The notes: generated from the letters alone by a model not told the origin. A DNA stretch of 64,000 bases from Vibrio sp. 99-70-13A1 (GCF_013114625.1 NZ_VTXD01000026.1:1-64000), one strand, 5' to 3'. Shown: positions 16,149-24,671, counted from the stretch's first letter. Program-made: numbers and translations.

Positions 16149-17021
16149 TTATTTAACGTCATTTAAATAACGTGTAATTGCCTCTATTGCCATTTTTACG
16201 CTACTAGGAATTGCCCCCGAATATGGATGCAAAACATATACCGGAGTGGGTTCTAATTGGTATTCAGGTAACCACTCAATGAAAGAATCAGCGTGAGCTT
16301 TAAATATAAAATCAGGAAGGATACCAACTCCAAGCCCTTGTTTTATCATAGAGATACAGCCATAAACTGTATTTGATTTATGCACCAAACTTGGCTTCCA
16401 TACCAAAGGTTCTTTGTTCTTTTTATTTAATAGCGTGTGCTCAATATGTTTCGGCTGCCAATTATTTGCCACATAAGGAAGCTGCTCTTTGCTTAATAAT
16501 GTTTCTTTCTCATTTTTGCAGCAGCAAAGCACATCAACAAAACTCCCAATGCGTCTCTGTTTTAAGTTACTTACTGGTGATTCACCAATGCGAATAGCCA
16601 GGTCGATGTCCTCTTGCATTAAGTCCAGCTGTGCGTCATGACCTATAAACTCAAGACTGAGGTTAGGGTAACCTTTAAATAATTGAGAAAGTGCTGGTAC
16701 CACAATCGAATCCATCAACGCATGAGAAGCGGTGATCTTCAGTTTTCCTCTTGGTTCAATTTGTTGCTGTTTCACTTCATCCCAAGCTTGCTCAGCCACT
16801 TTATGGATAGCGCAGCAGTGCTCATAAAACCGTTCCCCTTCGGAAGTGAGGCTTTGCTTACGTGTCGTGCGTTTTAGCAAGGTCACGTCTAAGTCTGATT
16901 CAAGCTGCTTAATGTGCTGGCTGACTACAGACTTAGACAGTTCCAACTTTTCTGCCGCTTTCGTGATCGAACCAGACTCCACCACTTTCATGAACACCAT
17001 CATCTGTCTTAGTTTTTTCAT
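16149..17021 (-). CDS. LysR-family regulator (CrgA/AaeR-like)
   Basis: A 290-residue regulator with the N-terminal winged helix (residues about 1-60: MVFMKVVESGSITKAAEKLE, LSKSVVSQHIKQLE) and an effector-binding domain (about 88-285, GKLKITASHALMDSIVVPAL). The pattern fits the CrgA-type branch. It is divergent from the small NTF2-like gene, with two direct repeats in the 97-base shared promoter, so it probably controls that gene and itself. The effector is unknown. Confidence 0.92.
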   Translation of the reverse strand: MKKLRQMMVFMKVVESGSITKAAEKLELSKSVVSQHIKQLESDLDVTLLKRTTRKQSLTSEGERFYEHCCAIHKVAEQAWDEVKQQQIEPRGKLKITASHALMDSIVVPALSQLFKGYPNLSLEFIGHDAQLDLMQEDIDLAIRIGESPVSNLKQRRIGSFVDVLCCCKNEKETLLSKEQLPYVANNWQPKHIEHTLLNKKNKEPLVWKPSLVHKSNTVYGCISMIKQGLGVGILPDFIFKAHADSFIEWLPEYQLEPTPVYVLHPYSGAIPSSVKMAIEAITRYLNDVK

Positions 17022-17028
17022 TGTTCTA

Positions 17029-17069
17029 TTTTTCCAAACAGTCTTTTATTTTTACTTTGTTTTTCCAAA
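17029..17069. promoter_or_regulatory. Direct repeats in divergent LysR/NTF2 promoter
   Basis: TTTTTCCAAA occurs at 17029-17038 and again at 17060-17069, 31 bases apart, or about three helical turns on the same face. The pair lies between the LysR gene and the NTF2-like gene and could be the regulator's binding site. Confidence 0.4.
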
Positions 17070-17118
17070 TCAATCATAGCGGTAAAGTAAGCGACATACA
17101 CGATTTAGGAGAAACAAA

Positions 17119-17493
17119 ATGACAAACGAACAAGTATTAGACGCATGTAAAGCCGCTATTTCTGCATGGCAACAAGCATTCAACTCTCAAGACGCTGCGG
17201 GCTGTGCTGCACAGTATGCTGAAGGCACAGTAATGGAAGCTCGTCCGTTTGGTACGTTTACTGGTCGTGAAGAGATTCAAGCATTCTGGCAAAACATTAT
17301 CGCCCAAGGTTTTGCTGACGTGGATTACACTGAAGTAAAGTGGGAGCCAATTGAAGACGATGGCTTCATTTTGACTGCAAACTGGACGATGAATAAAGCA
17401 TTTGGTGTGGTTCACCGCGAACATTGGAAAATCCAAGATGATGGCAAAGCACGCCTAGTTTTTGATGATTTCGAAGTACAAGGTGAGCGATAA
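17119..17493 (+). CDS. NTF2/SnoaL-like protein
   Basis: A 124-residue cytoplasmic protein of the nuclear-transport-factor-2 fold: an N-terminal helix (VLDACKAAISAWQQAFNSQD), the AAQYAEGTVMEARPFGTFTG turn and FTGREEIQAFWQNII, then curved strands ending in VFDDFEVQGE. Such proteins are small enzymes (isomerase, hydrolase) or ligand binders. No catalytic assignment is possible from sequence alone. A good ribosome-binding site (AGGAGAAA) precedes the ATG. The divergent LysR gene suggests induction by a small molecule. Confidence 0.85.
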   Translation: MTNEQVLDACKAAISAWQQAFNSQDAAGCAAQYAEGTVMEARPFGTFTGREEIQAFWQNIIAQGFADVDYTEVKWEPIEDDGFILTANWTMNKAFGVVHREHWKIQDDGKARLVFDDFEVQGER

Positions 17494-17548
17494 GCTCACC
17501 CCTGGTTCAATTCCTGTAACCTCAACACAAGGTGCCAGAACCGAATTC

Positions 17549-17580
17549 GAAACTAGAAACTAGAAACTAGAAACTAGAAA
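17549..17580. repeat. Heptamer tandem repeat (GAAACTA, about 4.6 copies)
   Basis: A perfect 7-bp periodic array 55 bases after the NTF2-like stop that runs directly into the terminator stem. Read on the other strand the unit is TAGTTTC, one base different from TAGCTTC of the array at 15333-15400. Confidence 0.95.
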
Positions 17581-17623
17581 ACCTGCCTGAAATGGTTTCC
17601 AACTGAAACCGCAGGCAGGTTTT
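17578..17623. terminator. Bidirectional terminator
   Basis: AAAACCTGCCTG and CAGGCAGGTTTT form a 12-bp stem with an inner GGTTTC/GAAACC stem. Symmetric A and T ends serve both the NTF2-like gene (plus) and the ABC-F gene (minus), which converge here. Confidence 0.9.
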
Positions 17624-17650
17624 GTTATTTTAGAGTGATGTTTTCTGCTG

Positions 17651-19252
17651 TTAGCTTAAAGATATTCGTTTATTGACCCCAACCTCTTCAACAAAGTCCA
17701 CATCATGACTCACCAAGATAAAGCTGCCTTTGTATTGATTCAACGCTTCAGCAAGGATTCGCTTAGATTCTATATCCAGATGGTTATCAGGCTCATCAAG
17801 CAGTAAAAGTGACGCATCCTCAATATGGCTCACCATCAACATAGACAGCTTCATTTTCTCACCACCACTCAAATGTTTAACTTCTCGATGAACACTGTCT
17901 CTGCGAAAGCCGATGCCAGCCAATAACGTTCGAGCTTCACTTTCAATCAACCCTCGGCAAGTGTGCATAAGGCTATCAAGCATCGAATCTTCATTTTCAA
18001 ACAAGCCAAAATGCTGATCTAAATACATAGTTTTAGTCATGACTTTAAGCTCACCACGATATCGATTGTGCATCCCTTGAATTGCTTTCAACAAGGTAGA
18101 TTTCCCACACCCATTATTCCCTTGAAGATAACATCGATCTGATTGTGAAATAGCCATAGATAAAGGGATACCCGAACCAAAATCTAATCGACATTCTTCC
18201 AGGTTAACTAAGGTTCGCTTTTTTACTTCACTTGATGATTGAAGATACATAGCTTGAGGTTTAAGTATCTCTTTCTGTTTCATCAGTGATTGCAGCTTTT
18301 CTTGGTTACGTTCCATTTGGTTGTGTTGGTTCGTTAACAAAGCTGAACGGGTTTTCTCCGCTTTTCCTTTCATCGCATCCATTAAAATCTTCGGCTGGCT
18401 GCCAGATTTTCGGATGCGATTACCATGCGCTTCACGCTGCTGCGCTTTTTCTCGGTTAACCTGTGCTTGGCGTTCTATCTTTTTCTTTTCCGTTTTTAAG
18501 TGATCAATCTGACGATTAAGCGCAGTACTTTGCTGAGTCGTTTGCTCCACGAAGTGATCATAATTGCCTTTAAAGTATCGTAAACCTAGCTTAGTGAGTT
18601 GATAAATACCGCCAACTTGTCTAAGTAAGCTTCTATCATGGCTCACCAAAAGCACGCTTCGATGTGATCCTGAATTTGAACTCTCTTGAGAGAAGGTCTG
18701 TAAACGCTGAACTAACCAAGCTTTACCTACCGAATCTAGATGATTAGAAGGTTCGTCCAACAGTAAAACCTCGGCATCCGACTCGAACAATTTATGCAAT
18801 TGCAGCAATGCTAATTGCCCCCCGCTTAACGTTGAGCACTGAGTGTCTAAATCACAAGGCACTCTTAAGTCTGCAAGTATGGACTGAGTTCGAGATTCAA
18901 TATCCCAATCTTCTCCAATCAAATCGAAATATTGATCATCACAGTGCCCAGCTTCTATTGCTCGCAAAGCCAAACGAATTTCGGTTAGCCCTAAATAGTC
19001 AGAAATAGTGATGTCACTGGATAAAAGCTCGGAGGGAAGTTGCGAATAGAACCCAACCTTTCCTTGGCGTTGAACGTAACCTTCTGTCGCCATTTGGCGG
19101 CCATTCAAAAGTGACACCAATACGGATTTCCCAGAGCCATTTCGCCCAACTAAACCCGTGAGCCCTGGCTCTAGATTGAAATTAATGTCTTTAAACAACC
19201 ATTCACCAGTAGAAAGTTGAAAAGACAATTGATGTGAAATTAATGTAGGCAT
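17651..19252 (-). CDS. ABC-F family ATPase
   Basis: A 533-residue soluble protein with two ABC domains and no membrane segment. Domain 1 has Walker A GRNGSGKS (residues 36-43), signature LSGGQ and LLLDEPSNHLD. Domain 2 has GNNGCGKST, LSGGEKMKL and LLLDEPDNHLD. A charged coiled-coil linker lies between (about 240-320). ABC-F proteins bind the ribosomal E site and relieve stalled or antibiotic-bound ribosomes. I chose ATG 19252 because AAAGGAGGT lies just before it; the frame is open to 19300 but that start has no such signal. It is not a close match to EttA by its linker, and an antibiotic-resistance or YheS/Uup-like role cannot be resolved. Confidence 0.9.
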   Translation of the reverse strand: MPTLISHQLSFQLSTGEWLFKDINFNLEPGLTGLVGRNGSGKSVLVSLLNGRQMATEGYVQRQGKVGFYSQLPSELLSSDITISDYLGLTEIRLALRAIEAGHCDDQYFDLIGEDWDIESRTQSILADLRVPCDLDTQCSTLSGGQLALLQLHKLFESDAEVLLLDEPSNHLDSVGKAWLVQRLQTFSQESSNSGSHRSVLLVSHDRSLLRQVGGIYQLTKLGLRYFKGNYDHFVEQTTQQSTALNRQIDHLKTEKKKIERQAQVNREKAQQREAHGNRIRKSGSQPKILMDAMKGKAEKTRSALLTNQHNQMERNQEKLQSLMKQKEILKPQAMYLQSSSEVKKRTLVNLEECRLDFGSGIPLSMAISQSDRCYLQGNNGCGKSTLLKAIQGMHNRYRGELKVMTKTMYLDQHFGLFENEDSMLDSLMHTCRGLIESEARTLLAGIGFRRDSVHREVKHLSGGEKMKLSMLMVSHIEDASLLLLDEPDNHLDIESKRILAEALNQYKGSFILVSHDVDFVEEVGVNKRISLS

Positions 19253-19840
19253 GTGAATACCTCCTTTTACGAAAAAATGCAAAAGGGGTTGTTCCTTCAT
19301 TCGAATAGATCGAATCGAAAAGGCAGAGCGCCGGATATTTGTGTGCAGATCTAGTCTTGTGGCTGAAAAGCTCTTAGCTCTTACTGTTAGTTCTTAGCTG
19401 TTATTGTTAGCTTTTTACGTATAGCTTTCAATGACTAACAAAAGAACTGACTAAAAACTTAATGCTGAATGTTTAATATTCAATGTTAAATTGCTTACAC
19501 AAGCTACATAAGCTGATAAGTCAGCTAGCTCGAATGAGAAATCTAAAAACGATATACAGCGTGATACAAGATAGGTATGACGAAAAGCAACGCCCACTAA
19601 CCCCGAGAGTCTAAAATTGGATTTAAAATGACTGTCAGGACGTTAGTACTTCATTATGGCGTTAGCTCCGAAAGATATGATGGCGAGATTATAAGCAATG
19701 ATGCTGAGTAATTTCAAGGAGAGTTCACCTTAGATGAAATTTTTGATGAATAGCCCTCAAACCAGTAGAATCAACGCCACTAAATACCCTAGCGCTTCTT
19801 AGTCGCTGCGGTTTACTTTTTCACGAGTCGACTTATCCAT
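19253..19840. other. Intergenic region, possible leader ORF
   Basis: This 588-base gap has no convincing gene. It contains degenerate TTAGCTCTT-like repeats at about 19370-19420. A 22-codon ORF at 19734-19802 follows an AAGGAG at 19717-19722 and could be a leader peptide for the pseudouridine synthase gene, but the spacing of about 11 bases is long and the peptide is nondescript. Confidence 0.3.
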
Positions 19841-21568
19841 ATGCCTTCATCAAACACTCTTTTTACCCGCTTTAATCAATCTATCGAGGCATATTCGCTC
19901 CCTGAAAAATTTACCTTTCCTTTTTACTATGAGCCGCACCCATTATGTGAACTCGCCGCCCAGCAGCTTCAAGATCATTTGCTGGAACAAACAGAATGGT
20001 TTCATGACTTTGGCCTAGAAGAACGCACAGCTTCAGCTAAACAAGAAACGTCAGCTAAACATGAAACGAAAGCCACGAAAGAGCGTGGCAAAATGTTTGG
20101 CGTCTTGATTGTGAAAAATGAGCAAGGTGAACTCGGGTTTCTTTCGGCTTTCTCAGGTAAAATTGCTGACCAAAATTTACTTCCAGGCTTTGTGCCACCA
20201 GTCTTTGATATGCTAGCTGAAGGCAGTTTTTATCGAGGTCAATTAGCGGGTGTGACAAAAGTCAGCGACCAATATAAAGCCCTGCTGATAGCCCCTGAAT
20301 ATCTCGCATTAAAAGATCTATTGGCTCAAAACGTTGCGCAATCTGAGATTGAATTAGAAGCACAGCGCCAGTCCATTATTGAAGGCAGAAAAGAGCGCAA
20401 AGCACAGCGTGCAGAAGGCGAAGTTAAACTAGACAATGACGCGTTACTTGAGCTTACTAATAAGCTGGGGAAACAGAGTATTGCCGACAAGAACAAACTT
20501 AAGTATCTCAAACTAGATTGGGATAATAGGCTGAAAGCTTTAAGTGATAAGTTAAGTGTTTTCACGGATGAAATAGCACAATTCAAAGAAGAACGTGCTC
20601 GTTTGTCGAATGTTTTACAACATAAGCTCTTCCAGCAATACGCTTTTTTGAACACCCACGGTGACATTAAAGATCTGAATGAGATATTTGTGAATACGCC
20701 TAATCAAGTTCCACCAGCGGGTTCTGGCGAATGCGCTGCGCCTAAACTGTTGCAGTATGCTTTCTCACACAATTTCATCCCCATTGCGATGGCAGAATTT
20801 TGGTGGGGAGCCTCACCGAAATCTGAAGTCCGTAAACATAAAAAATATTATGCATCTTGCCAAAGCAAATGTGAGCCAATACTCGGACACATGCTGCAAG
20901 GCATAGAAATGGACAGTAACCCGTTATTAGAAAACCCTGCGGAAGGCAAAGATCTCGATATCATTTATCAAGACGATCATATTGTGGTGGTGAACAAACC
21001 TGCCGAGTTTTTATCTGTACCCGGCCGTACTATCAAAGATTCAGCAGCTCTGCGTATTGAAGAGCAATTTACCGATGTTGAAGGGCCATTTGTTATCCAT
21101 AGGTTGGATATGTCGACCTCCGGTATCTTGATTTTTGCATTAACCAAACGCGCCAATAAAAGCCTACAAAAACAGTTCATGGCAAGAGAAGTTAAAAAGC
21201 GCTATGTGGCTTTGGTGGAAGGCGTTTTGAGTGACGATGAAGGTTATATCCATTTACCGCTTAGGGGCGACATTAACGATAGACCACGACAAATGGTGTG
21301 CCACGAGCACGGTAAGGTTGCAGAGACAAAGTGGGAAGTGGTTGAGCGATATGAAGACTCAACCAAAGTTTATTTATACCCAAAAACAGGCCGGACTCAT
21401 CAGCTACGCGTTCATTGTTCACATACTGAAGGTTTGCATATGCCAATTAGAGGTGATGATTTATACGGTCATAAATCTAACCGTTTGCACTTACATGCTG
21501 AAACCCTTGAAGTTGAACACCCAGTAACAAAAGAGTGGTTAGTATTTAAGGTCGAAGAATACTTCTGA
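19841..21568 (+). CDS. RluA-family RNA pseudouridine synthase
   Basis: A 575-residue enzyme that isomerises uridine in structured RNA. Residues about 375-565 are the catalytic RluA domain: IIYQDDHIVVVNKPAEFLSV, then HRLDMSTSGILIFALTKRAN with the catalytic Asp at residue 423, KKRYVALVEG, and GRTHQLRVH. The N-terminal 370 residues are unusual in length and contain a long charged coiled coil (about 165-270) plus the GSGECAAPKLLQYAF segment. This long-N-terminus form occurs in marine gammaproteobacteria. The RNA target is unknown. It is followed by a heptamer repeat that begins at the last base of the stop codon. Confidence 0.92.
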   Translation: MPSSNTLFTRFNQSIEAYSLPEKFTFPFYYEPHPLCELAAQQLQDHLLEQTEWFHDFGLEERTASAKQETSAKHETKATKERGKMFGVLIVKNEQGELGFLSAFSGKIADQNLLPGFVPPVFDMLAEGSFYRGQLAGVTKVSDQYKALLIAPEYLALKDLLAQNVAQSEIELEAQRQSIIEGRKERKAQRAEGEVKLDNDALLELTNKLGKQSIADKNKLKYLKLDWDNRLKALSDKLSVFTDEIAQFKEERARLSNVLQHKLFQQYAFLNTHGDIKDLNEIFVNTPNQVPPAGSGECAAPKLLQYAFSHNFIPIAMAEFWWGASPKSEVRKHKKYYASCQSKCEPILGHMLQGIEMDSNPLLENPAEGKDLDIIYQDDHIVVVNKPAEFLSVPGRTIKDSAALRIEEQFTDVEGPFVIHRLDMSTSGILIFALTKRANKSLQKQFMAREVKKRYVALVEGVLSDDEGYIHLPLRGDINDRPRQMVCHEHGKVAETKWEVVERYEDSTKVYLYPKTGRTHQLRVHCSHTEGLHMPIRGDDLYGHKSNRLHLHAETLEVEHPVTKEWLVFKVEEYF

Positions 21569-21621
21569 TTAAGCATTAAGCATTAAGCATTAAGCATTAA
21601 GCATTAAGCATTAAGCATTAA
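21568..21621. repeat. Heptamer tandem repeat (ATTAAGC, about 7.7 copies)
   Basis: Perfect 7-bp periodicity starts at the last base of the pseudouridine synthase stop codon and ends two bases before a terminator-like hairpin. Slippage would not change the protein. Confidence 0.95.
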
Positions 21622-21622
21622 A

Positions 21623-21653
21623 AGTTGAAATGATAGATACTGTCATTTCAACT
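21623..21653. terminator. Terminator-like hairpin
   Basis: AGTTGAAATGA and TCATTTCAACT form a perfect 11-bp stem with a 9-base loop after the pseudouridine synthase gene. The plus strand lacks a following T run; the minus strand has a short one. Confidence 0.6.
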
Positions 21654-21763
21654 CCCTTCTCGTAACACCTACCCCTTTTGGCTATTTCTACCCTTATCTT
21701 GCATTAAATCAAACTGCGAACAGTAAACGAGACTAGGATAGCCCGCTCGTTTTCTATTGAGTT

Positions 21764-22117
21764 ATGACCATGCTACAAGCAGTAACTATTGCGAGTTCTA
21801 ATGAGCATCAAGCTGCCAACATTCACACCATTACTGATCGTAAGCCCAACCTAAAAACTGCAATGCTGAGCTTGATAGAAGAAGTAAAAGCCGAGCTCCC
21901 TCTCTATGAGTCCGAGACTTTTATTTGCGGCCCTAAAGGAAGCTGTATTGGCTGTTCTAAAAAACTGCTGGAACTCGTCGATTCCGAATTGGTGTATTGG
22001 GAACACAGTATCGCAAGGGGTGAAGCGCCTAATTTTGAAGAGCTTCGCCGATTTGGCAAACTGTGCAACAGTGTTAGACGCGGACTTCAGCGCAACGGGT
22101 TGATCGAGAAACGCTAA
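21764..22117 (+). CDS. Conserved-looking hypothetical protein with CxxC
   Basis: A 117-residue soluble protein that I do not recognise. Residues about 27-50 are helical (KTAMLSLIEEVKAELPLYES). The centre has a glycine and cysteine motif, ICGPKGSCIGCSKKL (three cysteines), which might bind a metal. A helical C-terminus (FEELRRFGKLCNSVRRGLQR) is basic and could contact nucleic acid. The ORF is well formed and stands between the pseudouridine synthase and the convergent SgrR-family gene, 22 bases from the latter. A start at either of the two close methionines is possible. Confidence 0.65.
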   Translation: MTMLQAVTIASSNEHQAANIHTITDRKPNLKTAMLSLIEEVKAELPLYESETFICGPKGSCIGCSKKLLELVDSELVYWEHSIARGEAPNFEELRRFGKLCNSVRRGLQRNGLIEKR

Positions 22118-22139
22118 TCAAAAAGCAGAGCAAAGCATT

Positions 22140-23972
22140 CTAGTCTGTTGACCATACCCCTTTAAATTCAGGCCATCCCCAGTTGGTAATCGCCACATTT
22201 TTAAGGATACCTTGAAAACGAACGGTTTGCAGATGGTGAAACATGGGCAGCAACCAGTAATCAGAAACCAGAGTCGAAGCGATAGGCTCTAACCTTTCTA
22301 AATAGTCAGATAACTCTACTGATGCTTTATGATTGTCCAACTGTCGCTTTAACCAATCGCTATTTAATTGGCCTAACGCCGAGTGAAGTACTGGATCGTT
22401 CATGAGCCATGAAAATAATGACGATGGTGCGTTATCATCTAAATTCAAATTACACAGTACTAAGTCTTCCGTAAGCTCATTAGCTTGTGAACATTGTGCT
22501 AATTCTCGATAACTGTAAGTGTTCACTTCCACTTCTACGCCATATCTTTTGAGGATATCTGAAATACTTATCGCGCAGCGGTACAGCGCATAGTAATCAT
22601 AAACCGCAATCGACAGTCGCTTTGGAATCTCCGTAACAATTGCAGGGGAGCGATGTACTTTTTGCCATTTAGGTAAGATGTTGTCTGCAAACTCGACGCT
22701 AAACGTTCCCTTATTCGCTTCTAATTGAGATTGAATGGCTTCAGAACTGAGTATTTGTGCGAGGTACTTTCTTTGTTCATGCGTCAATGAAGTCTTTTCC
22801 GCGGCTTGGTTAAACAAGATAAACAGACACCCATCTTCAACTCTACTGTATTGCTCATCACTCTCGGAAGAAACAAGATCGGTATTCGTCTTTCCTAATT
22901 GATGAAAACAGGCTGAATTTTGCTCAGAAGATACCTGCATCTGGCTGTCATCAAAACGAGCAGAGCCTGTCATCGATTCCTCAAATTGCCAAATGGTGAC
23001 TTCATCCGTAAGGGAGCGACACCCGTAATAGTGATCAAATGCAGCCAGTTTAAGCCTATCGTGATTTCGCTCCACGATCCTAAATGGTCCGGTTCCAATA
23101 ATATGTTGGGGCGCCGCTTTATTTTGGTGGGCTGTTTTATGTTGGGAGGCAACTTTATGTTGAGGTACAGCCTTCACGGCTTTGCGAGTCACTTGCTCCA
23201 CAGGTTGTATGGAATACTTAACACCCGCTAATAAACCCGCAAACCCTTTATCCGCTTTCGATAACTTAAAGCATAGTTGCAATGGTTGCTCACTGTATAC
23301 CGACTCAACATGCTCAAGCTCAGCCTGATAAAAAGACAATTCCTTTAGTGCATTAAAAAGAGCAACCAGTTGCTTGGCTTCTATCGTTTGCCCATCATGA
23401 AATGTTAAGCCAGGTCTTAGATAGAAGGTCCACAAGTAACGCTCAGAATCATATTTCCAATGGTGTGCCAATTCAGGCTCAAGCTTACCTTCTGAGCTAC
23501 AACTGACTAAGCAACTGAATACTTGTCTTAATAGAAAGCGTTCACTACTGCGCTGGATATGGTGAGGAAAAAGATCTTCAAATTTACGCTTATACGTAAG
23601 CTGCACATGCAACAACCCTTCACGCATGGTCGCGCCAGATGTTTCTTGCAATAGAGACCCAAACACGCTGCGGTCTCCATCAAGAATAGAAAGCGCCTTT
23701 TCGTACTTTCCCTCTTCAATAAATTTCGCGGCAATATGCTCTTTTAAGCCAAGCATTGAATAGCGTAAGGTTAAACTGGAACGCTGGTTTCGCCCTGGTT
23801 TAGGTTCCCAAATAATCCACTCTTCTTGATGCATTTTCCCTAATAACGTTCGAGCGTGCCTTAAGCTTGTAAAAAGTAACTCGGCAATTTCAGATAAAGT
23901 CACGCTCGCCTTCACTTCGGCTTCAAAACTCTCCAGCCTAAGGTAATAGCGCATTAAATTTAAATCAGACAA
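22140..23972 (-). CDS. SgrR-family transcriptional regulator
   Basis: A 610-residue regulator with an N-terminal winged helix-turn-helix (about residues 1-115, LSEIAELLFTSLRHARTLLG, WIIWEPKPGRNQRSSLTLRY) fused to a periplasmic-binding-protein family 5 domain (about 160-605, LAHHWKYDSERYLWTFYLRP, LTFHDGQTIEAKQLVALFNA). In E. coli SgrR activates the sRNA gene sgrS during sugar-phosphate stress from a divergent promoter. Here too a divergent 41-codon ORF follows. The protein is longer than the E. coli one, partly because of a QHKA-type repeat insertion at about residues 267-290. The effector is probably a sugar or sugar phosphate, by analogy. Confidence 0.9.
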   Translation of the reverse strand: MSDLNLMRYYLRLESFEAEVKASVTLSEIAELLFTSLRHARTLLGKMHQEEWIIWEPKPGRNQRSSLTLRYSMLGLKEHIAAKFIEEGKYEKALSILDGDRSVFGSLLQETSGATMREGLLHVQLTYKRKFEDLFPHHIQRSSERFLLRQVFSCLVSCSSEGKLEPELAHHWKYDSERYLWTFYLRPGLTFHDGQTIEAKQLVALFNALKELSFYQAELEHVESVYSEQPLQLCFKLSKADKGFAGLLAGVKYSIQPVEQVTRKAVKAVPQHKVASQHKTAHQNKAAPQHIIGTGPFRIVERNHDRLKLAAFDHYYGCRSLTDEVTIWQFEESMTGSARFDDSQMQVSSEQNSACFHQLGKTNTDLVSSESDEQYSRVEDGCLFILFNQAAEKTSLTHEQRKYLAQILSSEAIQSQLEANKGTFSVEFADNILPKWQKVHRSPAIVTEIPKRLSIAVYDYYALYRCAISISDILKRYGVEVEVNTYSYRELAQCSQANELTEDLVLCNLNLDDNAPSSLFSWLMNDPVLHSALGQLNSDWLKRQLDNHKASVELSDYLERLEPIASTLVSDYWLLPMFHHLQTVRFQGILKNVAITNWGWPEFKGVWSTD

Positions 23973-24065
23973 ATGGTGAACCTTCTAATAAAAAATCGTT
24001 CCGCTTTATGGCTATTATAAGAGATAAATACGTAAAAATTCATATTTAGATCAAAAACAGGAACA

Positions 24066-24082
24066 ATGATTAAATTAATCAT
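24066..24082. promoter_or_regulatory. 17-bp palindrome in SgrR divergent promoter
   Basis: ATGATTAA, a central A and TTAATCAT form a perfect palindrome between the SgrR-family gene and the divergent small ORF. It is centred about 47 bases before the start site implied by CATAAT at 24109-24114, an activator-like position. SgrR is the candidate binder. Confidence 0.5.
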
Positions 24083-24119
24083 CTGTTTTTAACATCCTAT
24101 TTATCAACCATAATACTTC

Positions 24120-24375
24120 CATACCAAGCCCACACACCTGATAAAGCGTGATTATTATGAAGATACGTACTGAAAAATCAGAACTGAATAAACACTATTT
24201 ACTCCGTCTTAAATCAGCTAAAACGCAATTTGAGAAAGAGGCGCTTAAAGCACTCATCCAACTATGCCAGTGGAGTAATTAGTACACTGAGAGACTTAAG
24301 ATTAAGTGAGACGAGGAATACCGTTTATGCTCCTACCCCCAATATGAGTTAGGACTCGGCTCACTTTCCCTTAAA
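24120..24375 (+). ncRNA. Candidate SgrS-like dual-function sRNA
   Basis: The transcript is inferred, not proven. A -10-like CATAAT (24109-24114) would start an RNA near 24120. It would carry the 41-codon ORF (24157-24282), then a region with ACTGAG just after the stop (24286-24291), and end near a hairpin with AGTGAG...CTCACT arms (about 24305-24366) before a weak T tract. E. coli SgrS is similar in length, lies divergent from sgrR, encodes the 43-residue SgrT and pairs with ptsG through a segment containing ACUGAG. The rest of the sequence shows no similarity I can assert. Confidence 0.35.
24157..24282 (+). CDS. 41-residue protein, possible SgrT analogue
   Basis: A short ORF divergent from the SgrR-family gene. 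The peptide is basic and helical in its middle (LLRLKSAKTQFEKEALKALI) and ends QLCQWSN. Its length and position match SgrT, a small inhibitor of the glucose PTS permease in enterics; residues shared in a similar order (N-terminal HY, C-terminal LxxLxQ, W) are too few for homology. No strong ribosome-binding site is visible. It could also be a chance ORF. Confidence 0.45.
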   Translation: MKIRTEKSELNKHYLLRLKSAKTQFEKEALKALIQLCQWSN

Positions 24376-24428
24376 AAACCACCTTAAAACTCCCCGTACC
24401 AATAACTCAAACACTCGATAAAAAAACA

Positions 24429-24443
24429 TTGTCGAATCGACAA
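24429..24443. promoter_or_regulatory. Palindrome TTGTCGAATCGACAA before rimK
   Basis: A perfect 15-base palindrome with a central A, about 230 bases before rimK. A near-identical palindrome with the same outer six-base arms precedes speA (63496-63510). The remaining gap holds a GCTCC/GGAGC hairpin near 24486-24505. The binding protein is unknown. Confidence 0.4.
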
Positions 24444-24671
24444 AATTTATTCGTTTTCCTAAATTAAGCAAAAGCCTTAAGGTGCGCTCCTAAGCCGAGA
24501 AGGGAGCAAGAAATCACCCTCTCCTAACTTGGAAACAGACATTAATAAGCAGGGTTAAATAGGCGAAGTTCCAAACATGAATACGCCCATACACTGTTTA
24601 AACACGAATGATTTATTACAAAACATTTTTTATTTCGCAGTTACCAACCGGGTATTTATTAAGGAAACGCC

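Noticed and set aside
19253..19300. Longer N-terminus of the ABC-F protein
   Set aside because: The strong AAAGGAGGT lies inside that extension, just before ATG 19252, and the extra 16 residues are not family-like.
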